From Oxytricha trifallax (Eukaryota > Ciliophora > Spirotrichea > Sporadotrichida > Oxytrichidae): a DNA stretch of 64,000 bases. The stretch's first letter is position 1; each line of letters opens with the position of its first letter. A program made the translations under genes and the position numbers. The stretch lies in the NCBI GenBank assembly GCA_000711775.1, contig ARYC01000409.1, forward strand, positions 96,326-160,325, in the 5' to 3' direction. Below are positions 45,817 through 58,022 of this stretch, piece by piece. The notes under the pieces are model-generated. The model did not search any database. It saw nothing but the letters and a program-made list of their open reading frames with translations, and was not told where the DNA came from.

Positions 45817-48800
45817 ATGAATTCCTAGCAAACTAATCATCACCCAGTCCCAAAACTGAACTTGAGCAGTTCTATTCTAAACTAAAACCTTATTAACTAA
45901 AATTCTTCTGTTATGAACAACTCATTGCTCTCTTCTTCACTTACTTTCAATCCCTCGATTCTTACAGCAACACTTAACCTGTAAACAGAGAGATTAAAGC
46001 AAGAAGACGAACTTTCTCAAATGCGTAAAGAATTCAGAGCAAAAACAGCTGAATTTAATAAGGATAAAGCCCTGCTGGTTTAATAACTAGAGTTACTACA
46101 AATGCACCTGTAAGAGAGCAAAGAGAAAGAAGTTAATCTTAAGAAAGTTAATGAAAACATCATGCATGCTCTTTAGAATTAGGAGAATCAGAGAGAAAAG
46201 AGCTTTGAAATCGATATCAATGAAGATCACCCTAAAGTAGCATCAATAATTAGGGAAATCAAGCAAGACCACCAAATTTACATGCAGAAAATCAGAGATT
46301 AAAACAGGGAATCAGAATACCAGCTTCAAAAAGAAAATTAATAGCTGCAATTTAAACTCCTAGATGCTCAAAATCAAAATCAACTACTTAATGGATAATT
46401 AGAGTCTAATAATTAAGAGTTTTTCAAATTGCAATAAAAGCATCAGCAAGAGTTAAATGAAATGCAGGTTAAACTAATTAAAGAATCAGATGAATTAAAC
46501 AGAAAGTATTAATATGATATTGATGCTATCATGGCAGATATCGATAGATAAGTTAACCAGAAACTTAATGAGAGACTTTGTGTTGACTAAGACATGAATG
46601 AATAAATCATTAAGCTTCAGAAAGAACTGCAAATAAATTTAGATGAACAAAAGAACTAAAAATCCAAGATAAACTACCTTGAAAGAGAACTGGAACAACT
46701 CGAAGATAAGAATAGGAAAACTGAGGATGAGAACTCAAGTTTAAAAATTAAAATGAAGTAAAATGAGAAAAAAGTAAAAGAAGAGTAAGATTAAAGTAAG
46801 AAGCAACTCGAAGAATATGAAAAGTTAATAGAATCATTTGAAAAGCAATTTAATGTCAGCAAGAGAACAAACAATCCCAGTTTACAAAAGAAGGCATTGA
46901 ATACTTTTGGTGTTAAATCAAGAAATAAAATTAATTCAATATTCAATAAAGAGAATATATTTGGAAACAAAAGTCAACCTGTAGATCTCACAGAAGACGA
47001 AGATGAAGAGAAAAACAAATTAAGAAGGTAAATCTCACTATTTAGATGTTAGCTTAAAAAGCTTGAAATTGAAATTAGAGATATAAAGAGCAAAACTACA
47101 CAGGAAATTAACCAGCTTAAAGACAAGCTAAATGTAGAGAGAAAGAAAAGAATGAACATTTATGAAGATAAAATCGACAAGAATAATCAACTTCTCTAAG
47201 ACTTGTTAGAGAAGGATCAAACAATCTTTACTTTGAATAGAGAAATTTCTAAGCTACAAGAGAAGTTACAAAATTTCACTGGAAATTTAAGAGGTGCCAC
47301 ACCAAATCATTTGTTATCTTCATCTCTTCATGAAAGCGCAATACATACAAATAATGTTCTCACTAATTCAATGGCAGATCTATTTACAAATTAAGCAAGC
47401 AATAGACTTAATCATTCAAAAAGAATGATCTCGCCTCTAAGATCCTTAGATTTGAACTTACTAAGCCAAGAAAATATTTCTGCATTAAATGGGCTTTCTT
47501 TTTCGCTATTGCCTATCTAAAGCTGCAAAGGCTAGAAGTCTCAAAGATAAAATAGCAAAAAGAAAATTTAAAACTAAAGTCCAAAGTAGATTAAGCGAAC
47601 CAGAATAAATTCAGTTCAAGTTAGTAACAGAACATCAAACAATAACTTAGCTGCATCAATGAATTTCATGAACTTAAGACAAAGTAGAGATGCTTCAATT
47701 AAAGAAGTGAATGAAGATCTGTACAAAGACTCTGTACATACTACAATAGACTGTAGGCAAAAGAATCCAAATACTTAATCAAATATAACTAACGACATTT
47801 ATAATCTTTAATAGAGTTAAATAATGTTAGGGTTTGAAAATCCATAAAAAGCTAAACATTTCTATACATCGAGATAAAGTACTGACAGTGAACTTACAAA
47901 GGCTTTAAATTTTAATAGCAATCAACCTCCTCAAAACAATAATTATGTTTATTAAGACAGTCTTGAAAATTTAAGCTAATCATCAGGTGATGATTAAAAT
48001 AGAGAACTTTACAATTAGTACAAACTATAATCAAATCATCATTAAGCCTAATAATCAACTTATTAGAAGTTCAACTCCTATATCTCATCTTAAGATAGAA
48101 GAAAAGCAAAAGAAATTCATGAGTAAACTTTGAAGAAGCACAAATCTAAAATCATGGAAGATAAAACAATAAATGAAGATGATGATTGCTTAGTCAACAT
48201 ACTAGACCAAGAAGACACAAATATAGAGGTTTAGCCAACTATAAGTCACACTAGACAGCACTTATCTACTGAAAATCTATTTAGAGAAAGCCAAAATACT
48301 ATTGAAACTTTGAATACTTTCAGAAATCACTAAATGCAGAAACAGTTGAGAGATATTACAAGGTAAAAATAAGCTAGCATCCCGTTGCCTAGACCATAGA
48401 AAACTGGATTTTAAAAAGGAGCAGTGTAAAAAATAATATAAGTTCACGAACAACCTAAAGTTACACGATAAGATTCAATATAATTTGATTCGTATTAAAA
48501 GAATCCACTATCCCTTAATGAAAGCAAACTTCTTAAAAGTCCAAGTTCTCCTAATGTAATGCCTTCTATTTCAAATTCAGGAAATTAACCAAAATAATTG
48601 CTTAGAAATGATAGTTGTCCATCCCCTTTAGATGAAAATGAGACAGAGATGACTTTAGGAAGTGGTGAAAAATTGAGGATTAAGGAAATTAATTTCTAAA
48701 GTTTAGAAGCTTACTAAAATTAATTCAAAGAGTAAAGACATAAATTTAGTGCAACTATCAAACCTAATTAAATGAATCATGTTACAAACAGAAACTAAGC

Positions 48801-49468
48801 TTAAAATGAGAGTATGATAGGTATTTGCTAAAATAAGGGAGGCCAGTTTTAGTTCAGAACTAGGACAAACAGCTTGATTAATAGTTGTTCAGAGATTAGT
48901 TTTAAAATGAAGTTTGTTACTGATAAACCGCAAAATTAAGCTACAAGATTTGATAAAGCTATTCCTTCTCATCCAAGTTCTAATTTTCCATAAAGTATAA
49001 TATTGCTAAAATAATTAGAAAGCTATCAATATTCATATATGGGATAAATTGGGATTATTTAAAAATTAGATTCAATATAATCTATATAAAATAATTATGA
49101 TCACATTATAGTTTAAATTTAAAAAAATCTCATTCATCTTCTTGGCAAATTAATTTTTTTTTAATTTTTAATATTTTATTAAGAGCATTATTAAATAACT
49201 ATTTTTGTAAACATTTCATTTTCTATTATCTTAATATTTTTCCAAAAACATTCTTTTCAGACAATATTAGAAAATTTAATCTTAATTCAAAAAGTTAATT
49301 AATTATTTTTGTTATAGCAAAAACATCAACTCAAGTCTGAATAAACAACCAACTCCAACAACTAATCCAAAGAAAGCCTTTCATCATTAAAGAGTACCTT
49401 CAATGCAGTTATAAAGCCATTCTAGTTCATTAATAAAAAGTGGTCGATATGGTTCAATTAAAAAGTGA
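45817..49468 (+). CDS. Long coiled-coil protein, unknown
   Basis: ATG 45817 to TGA 49466-49468. About 200 N-terminal residues are disordered/Asn-rich start (MNSQQTNHHPVPKLNLSSSI) then heptad coiled coil through about residue 500 (LKQEDELSQMRKEFRAKTAE, YLERELEQLEDKNRKTEDEN, NVERKKRMNIYEDKIDKNN). The second half is a long Ser/Asn/Gln-rich disordered region (RTNSLINSCSEISFK). The last 48 residues (NINSSLNKQPTPTTNPKKAF, RVPSMQLQSHSSSLIKSG) lie beyond a 295-bp IES. Uninterrupted elsewhere over 3.2 kb. Structural or cytoskeletal proteins of this type are common in ciliates; no family is claimed. Confidence 0.78.
49024..49318 (+). other. IES, pointer AGC (or TAT)
   Basis: 295 bp of very AT-rich DNA between AGC at 49021-49023 and 49316-49318, joining KQLES to KNINSSLNKQ in frame. 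TAT next to it is an equally possible pointer. Read through, the frame would add about 100 low-complexity residues. Confidence 0.6.
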
Positions 49469-49574
49469 ATTATTAATTGTGTTTTTATTAGAATAACTAT
49501 TTGAAATTTTATTGATTATTTGTGTAAATGAATTTAGAATTTGCTTAAATTGAAATAAATCAATAAAAATTCCT

Positions 49575-52500
49575 TCAAATCTCCTAAATCTTCTCTTCCT
49601 CTCTAATGGAGTTCTACTTTTTACCTAAGAAAGATGATTTTCTGGGAGGAGATGCCTGAATTTAGTTACTGTTATCTTTTTTAGGTAAATTTGAAGCTTC
49701 CAGTGATGATTTAAATTCCTACTCTAAATTCATGAGCATAAAGCTTAAGTTATGCATTTAAAGTTTGTCACTGAGTTATTTGTATAAAATTGGCTCATTA
49801 ATTTCAATCTTCACGTTTTCAGAGAGCAATTGCTTTGGTCTTTCAGTTATTAAATTAAGAATTTACTCAAAATTCATTCTCTAAAGCTCTAGATCGTTTT
49901 CTTTAATCACAAACAGTCCCATCTTGAAGATAGCTTTCCATCCACACTATAAAATTTAGAAATTACATTAAAATATTACAGTCAAGAAGTAGTCCCATAG
50001 TTGCAAAAGTTTCTCAGATATTTCATCTCCTTCTTAGTTTTGCATAGATTGAGTGAAAATAGTAATAAACCAAGCTGAGCAGTAATAACTGGCATTGACA
50101 TACTCATCTTTGAAGTGGGAATGAACTTAGGGCATTAAGATACTTAGGAGTCTATCAAACTAGTAAAAGAATAGTTTAAGCTTGGGTAATTCTTAATCAA
50201 AGAGCTCAGCCATGTCATTTACATGCACTATATGCTACAGTGCTTTAAATGCCTTCACTTCATCTCTGAAAAATAGATACAAAAATATGGGGCATTTAAT
50301 TAGTTTAGTATTTTATAATCATAAATAAGTAGTTATTTTAATCATTTATAAACATTTTTATTTTACAAATAATATTTAAGTAAAATCCGGTTTATTTATT
50401 TATAAATAATTCAACTAATAAATATTAATTGGGAAATAATTTAATAAATTATATCAATTGGGACAAAATTATTTATTATTTATTAGTTATTAAAACATTA
50501 TCTAATTTTTTATTTTTTCTATCAATAAATTAATTTAAAATTTATTATATTGACTAAAAGATCCCATTCCATAAATCCTGCTACAAAATTCATGCCTTAG
50601 CAATATTCTATTTCAGGATTGAAGAAAGCATATGTTTTAAGAATATTAGTCAGTACTACTGGATCTATTTGCTTGGTCTTTGTGAAAGATCTTTGCACAT
50701 CCATTATAATAACTTCTTCCACATTTGATATAATTTCTGAATTGTTAATGACTTTATCCCTAAATGCAAAATAGTCTCTATCATTTTCATTCTAGAATTA
50801 AATATAAAATAAAGATAATAATTACAATTTTAAGTATGTTTTCCCATATAATTTGTCTTTTAATCCTTAGTCGCTCTGGTTAAGAAAAAAGTAAAGCTTG
50901 TTTGTATAAATTACATATAGGTTAAGAATAATAAAAAATCTTTTTAATTATAAACATCTTAAGTGATCTTTTACTTGATTTCTTTGTTAAGCAGTAAATA
51001 CTTCCATAACTCCTTATCTCCTGTTAAAAACCTTAATACTTTTGCAATTATAAGGGCTGTATTATTCTGACCATATTTCTAATCTTGCCTCTTTCTTCTC
51101 TATCTATATATTTGGAGTTATTCTTTAGAGCTAATTATAAATTTATTCTTTTTTTATATGCTTTCCAGCTCTGAGAGAAGCAAATGTGTTCTATTCTAGT
51201 CAAGTTCATATTTATTGCAAAAAGAAAGCAGCACTTCCTTAGAACTTTCGAAGGATAATTAGAAGTTTAGGAAATGATACAGGAATTTGCTTAGACTATT
51301 GAAAATTATGTTCTAAGCAAGATTCTTTGGAATTCTAAGTTAATTTTATTGCTTTTGGCTTTAAGCTTATTTACTGTCTTGGTCATCCTTAGACGATTAA
51401 CCTAGGAATCCTTTTAATTTATTAAATTGCCCAAATATTGAAGATGAGGCAGCAGATGGCGTACTAACTTATTGTTGTTATTTGGCTGAAGCTACGCTTG
51501 GTGATTAAATAGCTTCATGGAACTTTTGATTGATTAATTTCTAAATACATTGCTTCCAAACATGCTATTCTTGCCAAATACCATGATCACTTAGATATTA
51601 TGTTAGGTAAATCTTTTATCTCTCATTATCTTCACCATCTTTAATTGAGTAAATTTGATGTGATGAGTGCAGTATTGAGTAAATCACTTTATAGTTATCA
51701 TCTTTTTCATGAACATAGGCAGTCAGCAGATACTTTAAGATTTCCCCAAGTGTCTTCAATGCATTATGATTTTCAATTAATTTAGGTGAATTTATTCCTC
51801 TCAAATACTCACTAACAATGTCTCTAATCTCTGGATTGTGCAAAGATGATATTACTTCACTTTTTTCATCAAATGTCAAATCAGTGCTTCTCATCAATCT
51901 ATTTAAGTATTCCAACAAGATACTTTCCTCTAACTCATTATATAATAAATAATAAAATTGTCCTTGAGATCCTTTTCTATCTATTCAATGTTATTCTGAT
52001 GCTTTTAATCATTGATTGCTTTTATCAACTCAGCCTTTTATATTTGAACGTCTTTTGAATGCTCATAAGGTACGTAGTCAACTTTGTTATTAAAAAGTGC
52101 ATAAGTTTTATACTCATCTATGAATATTTTGAGATCTGTCTCGCTATTAATCATTGAAACTGAACTTTAAATATCTTATGACTTATCTTTTAGATGCGAT
52201 CCAATCGATGTTTAGTGCTTTAGGAATTTCTCAAATCCATATTTCAAGAAATTGATCCGAGATTCCTCATTTTATTGCAACTTTTGGAGTAGCGGTTTAT
52301 ACTCAGAATCAAATCGAGACAATTGTTGATTCACGTATTCCACCTCTCTCTTGTAATCCTGACTCGCTAACTCAGTTTTATACTTAACATTTAGTGTTTA
52401 ATTTGTAATCCTTTAGACCTAATCTAGATTTAAAATGCCTTTCTCATGTTCTAGTAAAGCAACCTCAATAGAGATCTCGCTCTACTCTACCTCAGTCATA

Positions 52501-55427
52501 AGTTTATAGTATCTATCTTGGATTAAGTGTAATTTCCTTTTTTCCTCTTCAAGAGTATGCCAGTATGTCTTGGACTGACTGATTAACTCACTATTTGTTT
52601 GAATGTAGTTCTTTTAATATTGCTCCAGTGGCTCAATTAGATCATTAAACACAGTATCTACTTTAGATTGAATTTATTAAGCAATATCTTCCATTCCTTG
52701 TTTGATATTGGTTATTGCGATTGATGTTGTATCAAATGTCTTGTTTTAAAGCATGTCTTTCTCGAACTATTCTGCACACTTAACTCTATATTATTCATAA
52801 TAGATATTCTTTTTTAAGGATAATAATATGCGGAATATAGAAGTAAGTAGAAATACTAGCTTTAAACTATTCAATATCAAGTTATTCTAATTTAAAAAAT
52901 AATTTCACTACATTTAATATAATTTATACTTTTATCGGCTTGTAATTATTTACTAATTTAATAAGGCTCTGTTAATCTTAACAATAATCAAATATTTCTC
53001 AAAAGAATAACATTTTCATTGTTTGATATATTATTAAATAATCATATATTTATGTGAAATATATGCAATTATTATCAAATACTAAAATGATAAGCAGGAC
53101 AGTAGTCATTCAATAAAGAATAATATTTTCCGATCAAATCTACAACTGATTATCTTCATTGGAATTTTGATCTGGAACTTGAGATTGATATTTTAATGCA
53201 AATATTTTAAAAATGATTTAAGAACAAAAATAATTATATTTATTTAAATTGCTGCATTATGCTTTCTTTAGGTGCTATATCTGCGATCTAATGCTATTGT
53301 TTAATTTAAAAAGGTTTCCCACTCTAAAGCTTCGCCTATAGTTTCTAAAAATAAAAATAATATATTCTACTTTATGCTATCTATAGATTCTTTTGATAAA
53401 GAACTTCCCAAGAGTTTCTATGAGCTGCTAATAGCTTGAGGAGCCTCAAATAAATATTAAATTTCAAAAATTATTATAGAAAAATTAGTTAATAATTGTA
53501 GCCTAAATTTAGGGAATCGATGGCTAAACTAGAGATCTCTACACTAATCTTTACTACAAATTTTGAATTAGTACCTTCTGCTTAACATTTCTATTCTTAA
53601 GAATTTTTAAGAAATCCTAATTTTTCTACCCAAAGTGATAAAAGGTAATAAAATTAAATTAATTTTCAATTTTCAATGAATAATCTAATTTTTTTTAATT
53701 TTAAATTTTAATCCTTTTAAATTGATCAATGAGTTCAGAATATTCAGTTTCAAGTTTGTCATTGGCTTTCTGTTAATTTTCAACTATAACTTTCTTTTAT
53801 TCAATAACCAGCTCATCAAATTGTTATGATGATTGAGTATTTAACTTGCTTTATTCATTTTGTGAGTCTAGTTGAATCTTACTAAATTTATTGGCTATTT
53901 CTATCTATGCCTGAATTAAATTCTTCTCAGTTCTCGTGTGAATTTCTTCTAATTTAGCAAGATGATTAATGTGGATTTCCTTGGACTGCTTCAATCTTAT
54001 TTCATGCATTTCAGCATTTTCTTTTTATTGTTGGATCTTGTACTCTTTATTCTTTTGCAATAACTTTCTCATAAACTCCTGATCTTTCTGGTAAGACATA
54101 GCACAAAAGTCGTATATTATTTATAAGTTAAATATAACATTTAAATAGCATTTTACCACAAAAAAAATAATTTTCATTTGTATTAGGTAAAAGACTCATC
54201 GTCTTCAATAGGTTTATTTGGAGCTTCATCTCTTTTGGGGTTGATTGAGTCCTCATCTCTTTTAGGTTTGACATTTTTACCTTTGCCTTTCTATGTTTAC
54301 TTCAATTTATCGATAGACTTGTTTAGTATATCACTTTGACCTTGTATCTAACCTATGTTTCTTGATTTCCTTTCAGATTTCACTTGCCCCTTACTTCCAA
54401 TAGTTGAAAGCTATTTGTTTTATTTGTGATGTGAACTCAATATTATATATGGGGAATCATTAGATTAAGAATCAACAAGGTTTGACTACTTATCTTTATT
54501 AAATAATTTTAATAATATTAATATGAATTTAATTGTACTAATTTACGATCAATTTATCTTTATTTTCCTCATTGGAGTCGATATCAACACCATCTCTGTT
54601 TTAATTACATAACTTTTATTTAAAATAAGGATATTTATTTTATTTAAAGTCTCCTGCTAAATTCCGCAACTTGTTAGATTTGCCTCCTGATGATCCTTTA
54701 CGTCCTTTGTTAATCATGCCAACTTCGGTGTCAAGTTGACTCCTATGCAATTTCTGCTACTTAATGACTAATAAAAGTATGAGTTTAGATTTATATATGA
54801 TCAGAGTGGAAAATATATGCGAAAAAACTCAATTTCAGTGGCTTGGTAAAATGTAATGCTGCAATGAACATTGCTTCAAAAATTGTACTCAAATAAAAAT
54901 AAAATCAAATTGGCATTGAAATTAAAATAAAACTTACAGGTATTGAATGAAAGTTCTGTATCTTAGTGTTGGGTGTAATAGTTGTGAAGATTAGCTGAGG
55001 TTTACTACTACATTTGAGGAGATTCAGAGTTTAACTGAGTCTTATCAATTTTTGGCAAGTCTTAATTTAATCCAAAGTTCATTATTTGTAAATTTATAAT
55101 TTATGATTTTATAAATCGAACTGAAATATTTCAAATGATTAAAAAGAAAACAAGTAAATTTAGTATTAAATTATATATGCACACTTAAGAAGCCCATAAC
55201 TAAATGTTTGGAGAACTTTATTATAGTTTTTGCAGAAATGAGAGAACCCACTTAAGAACTGATTGCCCTTCTTGTAGTTTAATGTAATTGCTTGCAGCTA
55301 GTCCCATAAGTCCTCTTCAAATGTATATTAAGTTTTACTATTCTCTACATCAGCTTTTTAATGCTCAATTAATTAAAATAACTAAAATAACTATATCTGT
55401 TTTGATTTATATGAAAAAATGCTCCAT
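49575..55427 (-). CDS. F-BAR-TBC protein (predicted Rab GAP), split by a gene-bearing IES
   Basis: In transcript order: MDS 1 (55418-55427) is only ATGGAGCATT; MDS 2 (55178-55366) gives KADVENSKTQYTFEEDLWDQ, LQAITLNYKKGNQFLSGFSH, FCKNYNKVLQTFSYGLLKCA, the start of an F-BAR (FCH) module; the next MDS (from 52783 down) continues AEQFEKDMLQNKTFDTT and the long F-BAR coiled coil (EPLEQYQKNYIQTNSELISQ, SKTYWHTLEEEKRKLHLIQD). After a linker comes the TBC domain: IIWENILK, VVLTNILKTYAFFNPEIEYC with CQGMNFVAGF, and LWDYFLTCGWKAIFKMGLFV. F-BAR modules bind curved membranes and TBC domains activate Rab GTP hydrolysis. No clear IxxDxxR arginine finger was pinned down because the junction near 50830-50990 is unresolved. 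Stop is TGA 49575-49577. Confidence 0.88.
50296..50572 (-). other. IES in the TBC domain, pointer ATG
   Basis: 277 bp between ATG on the minus strand (CAT at 50570-50572 and 50293-50295). Excision gives CQGMNFVAGFMPHIFVSIFQ continuing RDEVKAFKALQ, as expected for TBC. Confidence 0.75.
51940..51959 (-). other. Mini-IES, 20 bp, pointer AAT
   Basis: ATT (AAT on the minus strand) at 51937-51939 and 51957-51959 flanks 20 AT-only-like bases. Removal joins EKDLKDN to ELEESILLEYLNRL in frame; otherwise the frame is lost. Confidence 0.6.
53134..54099 (-). CDS. Nested coiled-coil protein, unknown
   Basis: Lies wholly inside the IES of the F-BAR-TBC gene, same strand. ATG 54099 opens MSYQKDQEFMRKLLQKNKEY and a near-continuous coiled coil (IRLKQSKEIHINHLAKLEEI, VIEQKKVIVENQQKANDKLE), then QKNQDFLKILKNRNVKQKVL, and after an AT-rich gap FEAPQAISSSQKLLGSSLSK, a 26-29-nt intron, NYRRSFRVGNLFKLNN and QVPDQNSNEDNQLQI to TGA 53134-53136. 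The AT-rich parts at 53640-53700 and 53450-53520 may be introns or IESs, so the exact exon structure is uncertain. Function is unknown. Confidence 0.6.
54174..55082 (-). CDS. Nested small disordered basic protein, unknown
   Basis: Second gene inside the same IES, ATG 55082 (MNFGLNQDLPKIDKTQLNSE) to TGA 54174-54176. The parts are TSANLHNYYTQHQDTELSFN, then after an intron of about 175 nt KLHRSQLDTEVGMINKGRKG, GGKSNKLRNLAGDFKQNKYP, DGVDIDSNEENKDKL, a 59-nt intron, NLVDSQSNDSPYIIL, SERKSRNIGQIQGQSD and a repeat-like tail (PKRDEDSINPKRDEAPNKP). Charged and low in hydrophobics throughout; likely disordered. The large first intron might itself contain an IES. Confidence 0.65.
55367..55424 (-). other. 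IES next to a 10-bp first coding MDS, pointer GAGCATT
   Basis: The minus-strand 7-mer GAGCATT (AATGCTC at 55418-55424 and 55360-55366) flanks 58 bp. Excision joins ATG GAG CAT to TAA AAA GCT, giving MEHQKADVENSKTQ; without it the ATG frame ends in TGA after about 20 codons. Confidence 0.75.
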
Positions 55428-58022
55428 TTTACAATTTCAAATTTAATAATACAATAGGAATGATTGAAAATATTAAGCCTTAGTTTTCTAGTTTAATCTA
55501 TTATATGTAAAAATAACAATGTTTATTATGAATGTTAAAAATTTATAGAATGATGCTAACAAATATAGATGATAGAATGAAATGAAATTAAATTAACAAA
55601 TAAAAATGATTTTTATATTAACAGCTTTAAAATACTCTAGTTTTGCTGATTATTTATTTCCTAAACAATTTGAATATTAGAATGCAGTAATTTATAAACT
55701 TTCTTTTGTAAGTATCATACTTATTTGCAAGTTAAGACATGATCAATAAGCAGTTCAATCGTTAGTAAGTATACCCATCAAATTTAAATGACTGTCAAGA
55801 CCATCTTATAAATTCAGATCAAAAATATTATGAAAATAGTTGTTTTATACGATAAGTGGCTACTTTTTTTCTAAAATTTAACTTTAATTCAATTTCAATA
55901 ACCTATGTCATTAGTGATTTATTTTATTTATCATTAAAGAATGAAATGACTACTAATGAGTATACATATCCTTGAATCTGATTAAATAAACTAATAAATA
56001 ATAATTCTAGGTCAATTTTCCTCAAATCAACTTAATATAAATAATATTTTCTTTTCTCAATTCATTCATATATTAATGCTTTCTTCCTCCTTAGCTTTCA
56101 CACATTTTAAAGTTTATTTTTGATTATATCATTTTGTCACTCTTTCATTTAATTTTATATTTTAAGCTATACTATCACAATTAAATCATCATCAATATGG
56201 TGTCTAAACCAACATTTTAATTTATTTTAAGATATTCTCGATGTGATATAATATGCATCTCTTGAATTATATAAAATTATATCTCACATAATTTAATATA
56301 TTGATTGTAGAAAATCCGCTTCATCTAGCTACCAATATTTTGCAAAAATTAAAAAATAAATAGAATTAATAATTTATAGTAATTAAATTTTCCCTAAATT
56401 TTATAATTTTAATTCAATTAAATTAAATTAACAATATTTTATCTCAAAATATTGTTTTTATAGAGAGTGGTCGTATTAATAATAATATATTAGATGAGTA
56501 AGATATAATGAGGTAAAATATGGAATTAAATATTTAGTCATGAAAATATTATATCTAATAAAAATATAATAAATATGGTAATAAAAACAATTAAACTCCT
56601 ACCCTTAAACAATAGAAGTAACTATTATTTATTTAAATAAAGCAATATATTAAATTGAATTATCAATTTTTTGAAAAAGCTATTTTTAATTGATCTTATA
56701 ATTTTACTTATTACAAAGAGTTTATGAACCCATAAATATTTTGTTTAATTTTACCCGTAACTGACAAAAACTTAATCTAAATAACTGAGTACTATCTAAT
56801 ATTTTTTTTTCAGATTAAAATAATGAACAGTTAATAGGATTAATATTTCCCTGACATCTCGATGAAGAGAATGATAATAAAAGAATATTGAGATAACATT
56901 AATCCCTTAAATATCATTGCAGTAGACTGCCTTATTTATTTAGATATTAAAGTTTATACTAAAAAATGAAATTCATTTTAACTAATCAAATATAATGCTA
57001 CTCCAAAAGATATATTATAACCTAATTTATTGATCTTTATAAATAGGCAATATTTGGACTTAGAAAAAAGAGAAAAAAATTGCAAAGTTGACAGACAGAT
57101 ACTCAAGCGCTTTGAAGTAAAAATTTCATTTATTTTTAGAATTTTTCTAGGTCTATTATTAAGAGGGATTCAATTTTTTATCAAATCAATGTCTTTGAAT
57201 AAGCTCAGTTAGTATTGCGAATTTTTATATGCTGATGTGATTGGAAAGCATTTATTTTCTATTTTAACTCCAAAATATTCTTGCCTTATTTTTAAAAATG
57301 TCATCATCAAGATGCCGTAAAATTCTTGATGTTTTAATTAAAATTTATCTGTCAAAAATTTACATCATCTCTAGCATATTTATATTGATTCGCTAAATCT
57401 TCAAAATTTATATCAAATATCCCCATTTAAAAATAAATATATATAATTTAACAATGATGTTTTTGGCTTAAGCCAATATTTTTAAATTTGATTGACACAT
57501 TTCGCCAACATCTTGATCAATTTTCTTACTAATTTTTATTTGCATTATTTTTGAAATGTTCTAGGAAAAATAGCTATCATCATCAATCAATCTATGACCA
57601 TAAATCTATCAACAATTTGAAATTAACATTATATGTTTATAATAAATTAAAGGTGGTTCAAGAAACATTTCTACACCTTTTACGGTTACTATATATATAT
57701 ATCCTTAATTTATCATATATTACTTCAAAGCTCCTGCTTATCTTAATTATTTGCTTAAACCTTGTTTTCAAGGCAGTCATGCTATAACTAAAGAGGCAAG
57801 TTGAAGGATTTCCTATTGACTGAATGAAATTAGGTAAATGAACCCCAATTAAATAAAAAGTGTTTATTAGTAAAATATCGTGAAATAAATTTTAAATATT
57901 GTGAAATAAAAATTTAAATATTGTAATGATAAAAACCCTTAAACAATCAGTTTCAACTGTTTAAGAGAAAAACTCATTTTATAGAACTATCACTTATTAT
58001 ATTTTAGTTAAAATAAATATCA
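55428..58022. other. AT-rich germline spacer
   Basis: 2.6 kb without a recognisable gene on either strand. Plus-strand frames at 57030-57212 and 57551-57787 contain no Gln stop-type codons by chance and read as hydrophobic low-complexity sequence; I do not support them. Confidence 0.55.

Larger units (their letters stand above)
52784..55188 (-). other. 2.4-kb IES carrying two complete genes, pointer TTAAGTGTGCA
   Basis: The minus-strand 11-mer TTAAGTGTGCA occurs at 55178-55188 and 52773-52783. In both places it is read in the same phase (TT AAG TGT GCA), and joining at it gives YGLLKCAEQFEKDML, a continuous F-BAR helix. The 2405 bp removed hold two same-strand genes (53134-54099 and 54174-55082), so DNA eliminated for one chromosome must be retained for others. 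Confidence 0.85.

Noticed and set aside
49305..49320. Intron acceptor-like TTGTTATAG ahead of the last exon of the long coiled-coil gene
   Set aside because: No donor upstream gives the right phase; a pointer (AGC) does.
53134..53300. Frame reading TIGEALEWETFLNQTIALD as the F-BAR N-terminus, with a TGCA-pointer IES (53201-53256)
   Set aside because: The true F-BAR start was found at 55178-55366 with an 11-bp pointer, and splice phase at 53330-53360 supports another frame here.
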